Assembly: GCA_963677415.2 (NCBI GenBank) | Contig: CAXXFJ010000033.1 | Coordinates: 1 to 64,000, forward strand | Length of the DNA: 64,000 nucleotides | Source: JAQUTK01 sp963677415 | GTDB taxonomy: Bacteria > Bacteroidota > Bacteroidia > Bacteroidales > JAQUTK01 | Reading direction: 5' to 3' | Shown: piece by piece, positions 28,352 through 38,111 of the stretch | Numbering within the stretch: position 1 is the stretch's first letter | Layout: every line of letters starts with the position of its first letter | The notes under the pieces: generated by a model | Seen by the model: the letters and a program-made list of their open reading frames with translations, nothing else | The model's database searches: none | What the model was told of the DNA's origin: nothing | Translations under genes and position numbers: made by a program

Positions 28352-31327
28352 ATGAATTACATGCAATTTTTTAAAAAGACTCTTACTGTTGGATTTGCAG
28401 CATTTATTATTAATTCGGGAGGGCTTTTTTCGCAAACGAACAATAATGCCATACTTCTTGAGCAATCTTTCAATTTTCCTTCGGTTTCAGCACGATCGTA
28501 CGTTTGGTGGCATTGGATGAATGGCAACATCTCTAAAGCTGGCATTACTGCCGATTTAGAATCAATGAAACGAGTGGGTATTGCTGGAGCGATAATCTTT
28601 AACATCGGAAAATCGTCGATTACTAATATACCCAACGGAAATGTAGATTATATGAGTCCGGAATGGTTGGATATGGTACAATTCGCCTCGATGGAGGCTA
28701 AAAGGTTTGGGTTGGAGCTTGGCTTGTCTAATAGTGCCGGTTGGTCTGGTACCGGAGGAAAGTGGGTTACACCTGAAAATTCCATGAAGAATTTGGTATG
28801 GAGTGAGACTGCAGTTAACAGATTGACAGGGCAGCCAGTCCAATTGCCTCAGCCACCCACAAAGCTCGACTTCTATCGGGATGTTGTGGTGATTGCTTTT
28901 CCCTCTTCAGAATCAAAAACGGAAGCCATTACCAATGAGAATATTTTGAATTTGACAGACAAAATGGATGCTAATGGCTATTTGAATTGGCGGCCAACCA
29001 CAGGAGACTGGACTGTGTTACGTTTTGGTTATACAACATCTGGAAGGTTGGTTCGCCCTGCACCTGAATCAGCTAAGGGTTTGGAAACGGATAAAATGAG
29101 CCGCCAGGCTCTGGATGCCCATTGGGACGCAGGAGTACAACCTGTGCTGGACAAACTGGGCTCACTTGCTGGAGATGTGATGTCAACCATATTACTCGAC
29201 AGTTACGAAGCATTTCCACAGCGCTGGACTGCTGCTATGCCGGAAGAGTTTCTGAAACGGCGAGGATATGATTTGATCCACTACCTGCCGGTATTGGCTG
29301 ATCGGGTGGTTGTTAGCCGCGAGGTAAGTGATCGCTTTTTGTGGGACTTTAATAGAACAGTTAAAGATTTATTTACTGAAAACTTCTACGACTATTTTGC
29401 CGAGAAATGCCATAAGGCCGGGCTGAAATTTGCCAGTGAGCCATACGGTAACGGCGATTTTGACGAGCTGCAAGCAGGCGCACTGGCTGATATTACTATG
29501 GGCGAATTTTGGGTAAATGGAGGAGGAGATTCTCCTAAACAAGTAGCATCAATCGCTCACACAAATGGTAAAAAGGTTGTAGGCTCGGAGGCGTTCACAG
29601 ATAGACCACCACAAGGCGGTCGCTGGATGAATTATCCCGGTTTGCTAAAGGCAAGTGGTGATCTGATGTGGTGTAACGGCGTTAATCGTTTCTACCTTCA
29701 TAGCTATCCTCATCAGCCATGGTTCGACAAATTTCCGGGCATGACTATGGGCAGGTATGGAACCCACTTTGGCCGTACCACCACTTGGTGGGAACAAAGC
29801 GGAGCATGGATGAATTACTGCGCACGTAGTCAGTCTTTACTTCAACAAGGTCGTTTCGTGGCTGATGTGTTGATATTCGATGCAGAAGGTTCGTCAGAAA
29901 AAAACAATATTAATACGTCAGACCTGCGCAAAGCAGGTTATGATTACGATTTGGTTGGAATCAATTTATTTAGCCAGCTTCGGGTAGAAAATGGTTTGGT
30001 GGTCTTGCCTTCAGGAATGTGTTACCAATTGTTGGTACTGAATAACACCTCACGCCTTACTCCATCTTATGTTAATAAAGTCCGCGATTTGGTGCGCGAT
30101 GGTGCAACAGTAATTGCCAAACAACCAGAAGGTTCTCCCAGTTTAGTGAATTTTCCGCAGTGTGACGACCAGGTAAAAACCATTGCCAACCAACTTTGGG
30201 GTGCTGGCAGTAATACTGCTTCCGGTGATCATGTCTTTGGTAAAGGCCATGTCATCTGGGGGTGCAAACCCGTGGATGTTCTCGCAGGATTGAAGTTGAA
30301 GCCTGATTTTAAACCAACTGAAACGGACGATAAATTACATTATATACATCGGGAATTAGACGGTGTCGATATTTATTTTATTTCATATCAGGGTAAAGAG
30401 ATCAAAATGGCGGATTGTTTTTTCCGCGTTACCGGACGGCAGCCTGAGTTGTGGAATCCGCTAACCGGCGAAATGAAGCCCGCAGGATTATGGCAATCAG
30501 TGGAAGACGGTACTCGGGTAATTTTGTCACTTGACTCTCTAAGTTCGGTATTTGTGGTTTTCCGCAAACCGGAAACTTCCAAAACAACAACCTATACCGC
30601 AATACAATCCGATAAGGCATCTGATTCGCAATGGCTCCCGGAAGTAATTGTAACACCTAAGGGTGCGCAATTGCTTGCTTGGAACAATGGCCGTTACACG
30701 TTGAAAACTAAGGCGGGCAAAGAAAAGAGCATCACGTTTCGTTCCGTACTTAAACCCATTACTCTGAATCAACCATGGACGGTTGATTTCACTTCCGGGT
30801 GGGGCGCACCAACCCAAATCAAATTGCTACAGTTGCAGGACTGGTCAAAAAATTCCGATCCCGGTGTTCGGTATTATTCAGGAACCGGAATTTATCGGAC
30901 AGACTTGAGATTGCCGGATCATTTTTTATCGAATGCTGATCGTATCGTATTAGATTTGGGTCAGGTAAGTATATTGGCAGAAGTAATTCTAAACGGAAAG
31001 AATTTGGGTGTCATTTGGTGCACTCCTTATCGCGTTGATATTACCAATGCAGCAAAGGCAGGGGTCAACAAACTGGAAATTCGCGTAACTAATCTCTGGC
31101 CTAACCGCATGATTGGCGATGAGCAAAATCCGGATGATGTGGAATGGGCTGCCTCTGGATTGAAGGAGTGGCCAGATTGGATGAAAAACGGTACATCTCG
31201 TCCTTCCACAAACCGATTTACTTTTGCAACATGGCATCATTGGAATAAAGACGAAGCCTTGTTGCCTTCAGGTCTGTTAGGCCCCGTACAAGTACATGCA
31301 GGCCAATTTGTAAGTATCACCAAGTAG
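28352..31327 (+). CDS. GH106 alpha-L-rhamnosidase, secreted
   Basis: 991 residues with an N-terminal signal (LTVGFAAFIINSGGLFSQ). The chain begins with the family block FPSVSARSYVWWHWMNGNIS and continues with GLELGLSNSAGWSGTGGKWV, LDSYEAFPQRWTAAMPEEF, KFASEPYGNGDFDELQAGA, GEFWVNGGGDSPKQ and VVGSEAFTDRPPQGGRW. The two glutamates in SEPYG and GSEAF are candidates for catalysis. A C-terminal galactose-binding-like domain (VILNGKNLGVIWCTPYRVDI) is typical. GH106 enzymes remove alpha-linked L-rhamnose, for example from rhamnogalacturonans. An alternative start lies at 28361. Confidence 0.85.
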   Translation: MNYMQFFKKTLTVGFAAFIINSGGLFSQTNNNAILLEQSFNFPSVSARSYVWWHWMNGNISKAGITADLESMKRVGIAGAIIFNIGKSSITNIPNGNVDYMSPEWLDMVQFASMEAKRFGLELGLSNSAGWSGTGGKWVTPENSMKNLVWSETAVNRLTGQPVQLPQPPTKLDFYRDVVVIAFPSSESKTEAITNENILNLTDKMDANGYLNWRPTTGDWTVLRFGYTTSGRLVRPAPESAKGLETDKMSRQALDAHWDAGVQPVLDKLGSLAGDVMSTILLDSYEAFPQRWTAAMPEEFLKRRGYDLIHYLPVLADRVVVSREVSDRFLWDFNRTVKDLFTENFYDYFAEKCHKAGLKFASEPYGNGDFDELQAGALADITMGEFWVNGGGDSPKQVASIAHTNGKKVVGSEAFTDRPPQGGRWMNYPGLLKASGDLMWCNGVNRFYLHSYPHQPWFDKFPGMTMGRYGTHFGRTTTWWEQSGAWMNYCARSQSLLQQGRFVADVLIFDAEGSSEKNNINTSDLRKAGYDYDLVGINLFSQLRVENGLVVLPSGMCYQLLVLNNTSRLTPSYVNKVRDLVRDGATVIAKQPEGSPSLVNFPQCDDQVKTIANQLWGAGSNTASGDHVFGKGHVIWGCKPVDVLAGLKLKPDFKPTETDDKLHYIHRELDGVDIYFISYQGKEIKMADCFFRVTGRQPELWNPLTGEMKPAGLWQSVEDGTRVILSLDSLSSVFVVFRKPETSKTTTYTAIQSDKASDSQWLPEVIVTPKGAQLLAWNNGRYTLKTKAGKEKSITFRSVLKPITLNQPWTVDFTSGWGAPTQIKLLQLQDWSKNSDPGVRYYSGTGIYRTDLRLPDHFLSNADRIVLDLGQVSILAEVILNGKNLGVIWCTPYRVDITNAAKAGVNKLEIRVTNLWPNRMIGDEQNPDDVEWAASGLKEWPDWMKNGTSRPSTNRFTFATWHHWNKDEALLPSGLLGPVQVHAGQFVSITK

Positions 31328-31365
31328 ATTCAGTATAAGGAACCATCATTAATAGTTTTATTTAT

Positions 31366-34300
31366 ATGGAACGTCGACAATTTCTAAAAAATAGTTTTGC
31401 AGTAGGGATAGTAACAGTCTTAACTCCAAATGGCATACTATTTTCATGCAGGAGCAATTCAGTCAGTTCATTGGAACCATCTTTCAATACTCCTCCTTCT
31501 TCTGCAAAACCTTATACCTGGTGGCACTGGATAAATGGCAACGTCACTAAAGATGGAATAACCCGCGATTTAGAAGCAATGGCCAAAGTGGGTATCGGAG
31601 GTTTTCAGACTTTCTCTGCCGATTCCGGAATTCCTTCAGGACCAGCCGAATACTTAAGTCCCTTGTGGATAGATTTAATGCAACATGCAGCTAAAGAGGC
31701 CGGAAGGTTAGGTCTTGAATTTGACATGCACAATTGCATGGGATGGAGTTCGAGCGGTGGTAGCTGGATTACGCCAGAACTCTCTATGCAACAGATAGTT
31801 TGGAGTGAAAACTATGTCGAGGGAGGAAAACTTGTTTCATTGAAACTGAGACAGCCGTTCAAAAGGTTAGATTACTATAAAGATGCTTTAGTGTTAGCTT
31901 TTCCGTCTGAAGATTGCGATAATGCACTCTATCAAGCAAAAAAAATCACAATTAACGGTGTGCCAATTAGTGCAGAAGAAATTTTAAAATGCGATTATTC
32001 CTCCGGTGTTAAAGCCATATCTACTGATCCCTCACTGCCATCTTATCTTCTTTTTGAATTTGAAAACCCCGTCGAGATCCGATCTATTACCATAAATTCA
32101 ACGGAGATCAAAGAGTCAAAAAACAATTTAGGAGATAGTATCCTTTTGGAAGCATCGAATGATGGATCTAACTTTACTAAGATTACAGAACTTACTAATT
32201 TCAACCAAAATATTGAAATACCTTCTTTTGCAGGGTTTCCTGTTGAGAAAGCCAACTATTTTCGATTAATGATACCCATGGCCAGAAGCGTTTCTTATGT
32301 TAGACTATCTGGATTGGAAAGCATCAACGAGTGGCCATTCAAGGCCAATTATCCGAAACTAGGAAAATTCAATCCCAATGTAGAGCTGAATGAAAGCATT
32401 CATGACGAAATAATTTCTAAGTCCGCAATCAATCCGACTGAAGTAATTGATATTTCGAAATGTATGAATGAGAATGGTGAACTAAATTGGGATGCCCCTT
32501 ATGGTCAATGGACTATCTTACGTTTTGGTCATACCACTACTGGCGTAAAAAATCGACCTGCTGAAGGCAAAGGATTGGGGTTGGAATGTGACAAATTCAG
32601 TAGCGATGCCTTTGACTTCCATTTCAACTACATGCTTGAACATGTAATGCCAGCACTTAAACCTCTGATACAGAAAGGGTCGGTGGGCATGTTAATAGAT
32701 AGCTATGAAGTGGACATGCAAAATTGGACTTCAAAAATGCCACAAGAGTTTAAAGCCAGAAGAGGGTATGATATACTAAATTACCTTCCTGTACTTACAG
32801 GAAGGGCTGTTGGGAATGCCAATCTTTCAGAGCGTTTTCTTTGGGATTTTAGAAGAACCTGTGCCGACATGATGAAGGAACATTATCAGGGAAGGTTTGT
32901 CGAATTATGTAAAAGAAACAACATTATTTCTTCTACTGAACCTTACAATCACTCACCATTCGAGCAAATGCAGGCAGGGGCAAAAATGGATGTAAATCTG
33001 AGTGAATTTTGGCTAAAGACTCCACATTTTTGCCATTCCATCAAACTGGCATCCTCTATTCAAAATATGAATGGAAAACAGATTGTTGGAGCAGAATCTT
33101 TTACCGGCCGTCCTTACTATTCTAAATGGCAGGAGTATCCATTTAGTATGAAGGCACAGGGTGATTTCATGTTTACCCGTGGGATCAATCGGTTTATTTT
33201 TCACCGTTATGCTCATCAACCACATCCAACGGTAATGCCCGGTATGACAATGGGGCCTTGGGGCTTCCATTTCGATCGTACCAATACCTGGTTCTTTCAG
33301 GGACGAAAATGGCTTGAATATGCATCGCGATGCCAGTTTATGCTGCAACAAGGCATTTTTGTTGGCGATGTAATGTGCTATACCGGCGATGAAGCTCCCG
33401 GCGATGATTTATCCATGGGGGAGTTACGACCAGATTTGCCTGAGGGCTATGGTTTTCAATTCGCCAATAAGGACATTATACTTAACCGGGTAAGAATTGT
33501 AAACGGAACTATTCTGTTGCCCGATGGGCTTTCGTTTAGCTTGATGTTATTACCGGGCAAGAAGTGTATGACAATCGAAGTTCTCCGTAAGCTAAAAGAG
33601 CTTGTAAGTCAGGGCATGATTCTCGTTGGACAGAAGCCTTCCACCATCCCCAGCTTAACTAATTTCACCGAAAACCTCGCAGAGTTTATTCAATTAGTAG
33701 CTGACATCTGGGGAACAGATAATAATACTCCAATAGATAGAAAGTTGGGGCAGGGTAGGGTATTCTCCGGTACCCCAATTAAAGATGTTATTCAACTATT
33801 GGGATTAAAACCCGATTTTATGTTTACCTCTAAATCAGGTGATGCTCCCATTAACTACATCCACCGGAAAACGGCGGATGGCCATATCTATTTTGTTGCT
33901 AACCGAAGAAGGTTTGAAGAAGATATCGTATGTGATTTCAGAGTGTCAGGATTTGAACCTGAATTGTGGGATGCCGATTCCGGCACAGAAATTCCAATAA
34001 GCTTGTACGACACCAAGGGAGGAATTACAACGATTCCTCTGCATCTTGATCCGGCAGGATCCTTATTTGTTGTGTTTAGAAAACCGGTTTCCAACGACCG
34101 GCTGATTTCCCTGACTAAAAATGGTTTTCCTCAACTTGGCATCCAACACTTCATTCAGGATACATCGAAACTTAAAAGTCAACTGGTAAATAATTTTACG
34201 GTTAGTTTATGGGTAAAACCCGAAACCGATGAACTCATACCCGAAGAGTTGGGTCAATTTACCGAAACCACAAGATACACATCGAGTTATCCGGTCTATC

Positions 34301-35388
34301 CACCTCCAGGTAAGCGATTGTTTGGAGAGGGTCACACCTCATTTTGCTTATTAGTTGCCCGTAATGGGGTAGCAGTTTTTGAAAAAGAGGATGAAAACTT
34401 ACAGGCAGTTGTTATTGCTCAAATGCCATTATCCAGTTGGACTCATTTTGCTGTTGTATATCAGGATGGGATTCCCTCGCTGTATGTAAACGGCGCGTTT
34501 ATAAATAAAGGAATAAAGTCCGATAAGAAGGTACATCCCGTTATTGGCCAAGACTTTAAAAACGACAAACTATTTTATTATGATGGCGATTTAAGCAGAC
34601 CGGAAGTTTTTAATGAACCGTTCACTGAATCCAAGATTAAAGCTATTGTTGCTAAAGGTTGTCCAGTTCAGGTGCTGACAATAAGTGTTGAACCTGCTTT
34701 GATAAAAAACCCTTCATGGCTTTTTTGGGACAATGGCCAGTATGAATTCAAAACTTCTAAGGGAAATAGTTTCAAGGTATCCATCACTGAAATACAGAAA
34801 CCAGTAGAATTAACAGGGTCGTGGACAGTCAATTTCCCATCTGGTTTGGGAGCACCCTCGCAAATCGTGCTGCCTGAATTGATTTCGTTACATACCCATG
34901 CCAATAGTGAAGTGAAATACTTCTCTGGCACAGCTACTTATAGTAAGACGTTTAAAGTAAATCAGACGCTGATTGCTGAAGGAAAAAGGGTATTCCTTGA
35001 TTTGGGAAGGATTGCAGTAATTGCGGAAATTGCTGTTAATGGCAAAGAGCTTGAAATACTTTGGAAACCACCCTACCGTTTGGATATAACGGATATTGTT
35101 AAAGTTGGCGACAACGATTTGCACATTAAAGTTACCAATCAATGGCCTAATCGATTAATAGGCGATGAACAACTACCCGCCGAAAACGAATATGGAAAAT
35201 TTACAGAAACGGGAGCTGCCATACAGAAATTGCCCGAATGGTACCAACAGAGCAAACCAAAACCAGCCGGAGGACGGATTACCTTCTCTACCTGGCAGCA
35301 TTTTAGAAAGGATTCCCCATTACTTGAATCGGGATTAATTGGGCCGGTAGTCATTCGAAATGCCATTGTGAAAAAGATTTTGAGCTGA
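31366..35388 (+). CDS. Large GH106 alpha-L-rhamnosidase with F5/8-like and LamG insertions and Tat-type signal
   Basis: 1340 residues. The N-terminus MERRQFLKNSFAVGIVTVL fits a twin-arginine signal and is followed by a lipobox-like LFSC. The GH106 core parallels the upstream paralogue (SSAKPYTWWHWINGNVT, DMHNCMGWSSSGGSWI, STEPYNHSPFEQMQAGAKMD, VGAESFTGRPYYSKW). Two additions are visible: a discoidin/F5/8-like domain at about residues 200-320 (LEASNDGSNFTKITEL) and a LamG/concanavalin-like domain at about 920-1110 (NFTVSLWVKPE, WTHFAVVYQDGIPSLYVNG). The C-terminal galactose-binding-like domain is retained. The additions likely bind glycan. Last gene of the rhamnose locus, 38 bp after the other GH106. 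Confidence 0.85.
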   Translation: MERRQFLKNSFAVGIVTVLTPNGILFSCRSNSVSSLEPSFNTPPSSAKPYTWWHWINGNVTKDGITRDLEAMAKVGIGGFQTFSADSGIPSGPAEYLSPLWIDLMQHAAKEAGRLGLEFDMHNCMGWSSSGGSWITPELSMQQIVWSENYVEGGKLVSLKLRQPFKRLDYYKDALVLAFPSEDCDNALYQAKKITINGVPISAEEILKCDYSSGVKAISTDPSLPSYLLFEFENPVEIRSITINSTEIKESKNNLGDSILLEASNDGSNFTKITELTNFNQNIEIPSFAGFPVEKANYFRLMIPMARSVSYVRLSGLESINEWPFKANYPKLGKFNPNVELNESIHDEIISKSAINPTEVIDISKCMNENGELNWDAPYGQWTILRFGHTTTGVKNRPAEGKGLGLECDKFSSDAFDFHFNYMLEHVMPALKPLIQKGSVGMLIDSYEVDMQNWTSKMPQEFKARRGYDILNYLPVLTGRAVGNANLSERFLWDFRRTCADMMKEHYQGRFVELCKRNNIISSTEPYNHSPFEQMQAGAKMDVNLSEFWLKTPHFCHSIKLASSIQNMNGKQIVGAESFTGRPYYSKWQEYPFSMKAQGDFMFTRGINRFIFHRYAHQPHPTVMPGMTMGPWGFHFDRTNTWFFQGRKWLEYASRCQFMLQQGIFVGDVMCYTGDEAPGDDLSMGELRPDLPEGYGFQFANKDIILNRVRIVNGTILLPDGLSFSLMLLPGKKCMTIEVLRKLKELVSQGMILVGQKPSTIPSLTNFTENLAEFIQLVADIWGTDNNTPIDRKLGQGRVFSGTPIKDVIQLLGLKPDFMFTSKSGDAPINYIHRKTADGHIYFVANRRRFEEDIVCDFRVSGFEPELWDADSGTEIPISLYDTKGGITTIPLHLDPAGSLFVVFRKPVSNDRLISLTKNGFPQLGIQHFIQDTSKLKSQLVNNFTVSLWVKPETDELIPEELGQFTETTRYTSSYPVYPPPGKRLFGEGHTSFCLLVARNGVAVFEKEDENLQAVVIAQMPLSSWTHFAVVYQDGIPSLYVNGAFINKGIKSDKKVHPVIGQDFKNDKLFYYDGDLSRPEVFNEPFTESKIKAIVAKGCPVQVLTISVEPALIKNPSWLFWDNGQYEFKTSKGNSFKVSITEIQKPVELTGSWTVNFPSGLGAPSQIVLPELISLHTHANSEVKYFSGTATYSKTFKVNQTLIAEGKRVFLDLGRIAVIAEIAVNGKELEILWKPPYRLDITDIVKVGDNDLHIKVTNQWPNRLIGDEQLPAENEYGKFTETGAAIQKLPEWYQQSKPKPAGGRITFSTWQHFRKDSPLLESGLIGPVVIRNAIVKKILS

Positions 35389-36114
35389 ACAAAGCAATAG
35401 ATCACGAGTCTGATACTGGAATCTGCAGGGATGATGGATGACCTGGAAGATGCACCATGCTAGTGCGGTTATATCGGAGCGTGCCTAAGAAATAAGTTTT
35501 TTCAATCTGGAGTTATTTTTAATCAGAATGAGAGATTAACTATTCAATCAACATATTGAATGATGATCAGAGGGATATTGTACAATTGAATGCAAAGAGA
35601 GTGTCTGAATTTGATCAGTTAGAAAAGGAATCGAAAGGAATATAGCTTGATTTTAACATGATTTATAGGCAATAGTATGACTCTTAGTTTGTGTTTCTTT
35701 TGTCAGGTACATGTTGTTGTTTTTATCGAGAAGACTTAGGAGTATACCGTTCAAAGCGTTTGTTTATAAAAGTTTCCATTTTATAAAACGCAAGTTTTCA
35801 GGCAATAATAAATGAATAGTTACGGAATATAATTATATATTTGCGTAATCAATTACTCGCTGCGGCTCACAGATGACTGACATAGCGAAGATGTTTGTAT
35901 CGTTTTCTACAATATCTAGATTTGATAAATAAGTTAATCGAAGATTAAAATATTAAAATCATTCTCAGTTTGGATTTTCGAAAGGAACTTCGGAGAAAAT
36001 AGGAATAGTATGGTGGAAACGTCACGATTTGCGAAAATTGATACCTCAGTAATTAAATCGTTATCATAAACACATAGGGAAAATCAAATGAGCCCTATAA
36101 AACAAATTTATTCA
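35389..36114. other. Gene-free region between the rhamnose and xylan loci
   Basis: No complete gene was found in 726 bp. It contains the right copy of the 42-bp repeat, followed in the same frame by a short open stretch (KRVSEFDQLEKESKGI, stop near 35645) that may be the tail of a lost gene, and a -7-like TATATTTG at 35836-35843 without a good TTTG upstream. Confidence 0.5.
35562..35603 (+). repeat. 42-bp imperfect direct repeat, right copy
   Basis: Matches 12869-12910 with three mismatches and the same ATTGTACAAT core. Together they enclose 22.65 kb. Confidence 0.7.
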
Positions 36115-38094
36115 ATGAAAAAGAGAATTATACTTATTGGCTTAAGTGGCTTGCTTTACTCCTTGGCAAGTGTTGCTCAATCTCCTTCTTTTAAGACATT
36201 TATGAATCCTGTCATTCCCGGAGATCATTCAGATTGTACACTGACAAAAGTGGGGGATGATTTTTACACAACGGGATCATCATTTAATCCGACTCCTGTC
36301 ATTTATCATTCTACAGATTTAATACATTGGGAGGCTATTGCTCAACCGGTTTCTGCGGAGTGGTCTTTATATGGAGATTCTCCCAGTGCAGGTTGTTGGG
36401 GTGGACAGGTCGCTTTCTACAACAATAAGTATTGGGACTTTTTCTCGAGAGCCAACACGATGTATTTTGTTACTGCTGATAAACCTGAAGGACCATGGAC
36501 TATGCCGGAAAAAGTCAATAATCCTTCTCAGCTTCCGTATGGTCTGGGATATGATAATTCAATCTTTATTGACGACGATGGTAAATGGTATATGATTGTC
36601 AAGAATGGTCAATCAAATAATGGAATAGTAGAACTGGATAAAACCGGTCAGCCAACAGGTGTGGTGTATGATTTGACCTGGTTAAATCCGGGAACAACAA
36701 ATCATCCCTACAGTTGGGCTGAAGGACCGGTCATGTGGAAACACAATGGATATTATTATTACTCATTTGCCCGCGATGTATCGGGTGGACAAAAAGTTAT
36801 GCGAAGTAATAAACTTACTGTAGATAAGTCTTCCTGGACAGTGCCGGTCGATCTGTTTGATGAGAATGATCCGAACAAACCTAAAGCTCTCTTTTCTGGT
36901 CCAAATCACAGTTCGGCACCCGTAGAATTAGCGGACGGCACAAGTTGGGTTATTCATCCTCTCTGGGCAAGAGCAAATAGGAATGAATGGTATGGACAGG
37001 GACGCCAGGGATTGGCGAATCAAGTAAAATATGATTCTGACAATAATGTTGTTGCTGATTATCCGGTCAATATGGTTAAAAATGCACCCGTATTGCCTTC
37101 AAGTGGAATTCCATGGATGGTGCCTAAATCAGATTGCTTTATAGCAGAGAAACTTCATCCTGAATGGTCTTTTCTGGGGCAAACTTCCTCTTCACTGGTC
37201 TCCCTTTCAGCCAGACAGGGTTGGTTGAGACTGACTCCAAAAAGCATTACAAAACCGAATACGGTTATAAAAACAGATCCGGAGCATAACTATTCATTGA
37301 TAACACGTCTTGATTTTATTCCATACTCAGTTTCAAGTGAAGCAGGGTTGAGGATTATGAATGGTCAGGAAAGTATGTTTGCTAAAATATTTAGTACTTC
37401 AAACAGGACAGGAAAAAAAATTATTTGCTTCAGTTTTGAAGATGTTCGTTATGAAGTTGAAAACAATATTGGCACTATCGTGTGGCTAAAATTAGAAAGA
37501 ACTAATCATGAATTGATCGGATCTTATAGCTCGGATGGTGTGAAATGGATACAAGTTGGAGAAAAAATAAATGTAGAAACGCTTGATCGTTTTACCGTTA
37601 ATTATAACGGATGGTGTGGCAACAGACAAGGACTATATGTTCAGGGGGCACGATATGCAGACTTTGATCTATATATTTACCGCGATGCTTATACTTCAAT
37701 CCTAGCAGAATGCCCGGCTAATCAATTTGGAACAGTCAGAACTGTATTGCCCAATGGTATTACTTTGTTAGACGATATTCACTCGAATGATTGGGCTTTA
37801 TATGCAGGCGTTGAATTTGGTAATAAAGATTATCGCAAAGTATCTAAAACAGTATCTTTCTCAGCTTCTTGTTCTACAAAAGGTGGCGTGGTGGAAGTAT
37901 GGTTGGATTCAATCGATACGGGTAAGAAAATTGCTACTTGTAAGATTGACAATACAGGTGATTCATCAAGCATACAGACTTTTACAGCTAAAACTATTCC
38001 TACAAAAGGAAGACATGATGTGTATCTGAGATTTGTAGGTGAAGGAAGTGATGCGCTCTTTACTTTAAAGGATTTTGTTTTTACCAGTAAATAA
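36115..38094 (+). CDS. GH43 family secreted xylosidase/arabinofuranosidase-type enzyme
   Basis: The ATG at 36115 is chosen over 36088 because it opens a clean signal peptide (RIILIGLSGLLYSLASVAQS). The five-bladed GH43 propeller is visible: NPVIPGDHSDCTLTKVGDDF (catalytic base Asp), GYDNSIFIDDDGKWYM (pKa-modulating Asp) and YSWAEGPVMWKHNGYY (acid Glu). A beta-sandwich follows at about residues 350-520, and a C-terminal CBM6-like domain (FSASCSTKGGVVEVWLDSID) carries sugar-binding character. With GH8, CE1 and GH10 neighbours, arabinoxylan is the likely target. First gene of a plus-strand run, 17 bp before GH8. Confidence 0.85.
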   Translation: MKKRIILIGLSGLLYSLASVAQSPSFKTFMNPVIPGDHSDCTLTKVGDDFYTTGSSFNPTPVIYHSTDLIHWEAIAQPVSAEWSLYGDSPSAGCWGGQVAFYNNKYWDFFSRANTMYFVTADKPEGPWTMPEKVNNPSQLPYGLGYDNSIFIDDDGKWYMIVKNGQSNNGIVELDKTGQPTGVVYDLTWLNPGTTNHPYSWAEGPVMWKHNGYYYYSFARDVSGGQKVMRSNKLTVDKSSWTVPVDLFDENDPNKPKALFSGPNHSSAPVELADGTSWVIHPLWARANRNEWYGQGRQGLANQVKYDSDNNVVADYPVNMVKNAPVLPSSGIPWMVPKSDCFIAEKLHPEWSFLGQTSSSLVSLSARQGWLRLTPKSITKPNTVIKTDPEHNYSLITRLDFIPYSVSSEAGLRIMNGQESMFAKIFSTSNRTGKKIICFSFEDVRYEVENNIGTIVWLKLERTNHELIGSYSSDGVKWIQVGEKINVETLDRFTVNYNGWCGNRQGLYVQGARYADFDLYIYRDAYTSILAECPANQFGTVRTVLPNGITLLDDIHSNDWALYAGVEFGNKDYRKVSKTVSFSASCSTKGGVVEVWLDSIDTGKKIATCKIDNTGDSSSIQTFTAKTIPTKGRHDVYLRFVGEGSDALFTLKDFVFTSK

Positions 38095-38111
38095 AATATC
38101 AATTATCACAC

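Noticed and set aside
35836..35843. TATATTTG as promoter of the GH43 operon
   Set aside because: No TTTG at 19-21 bp upstream, and it is about 280 bp from the start. Noted only as a -7-like element.
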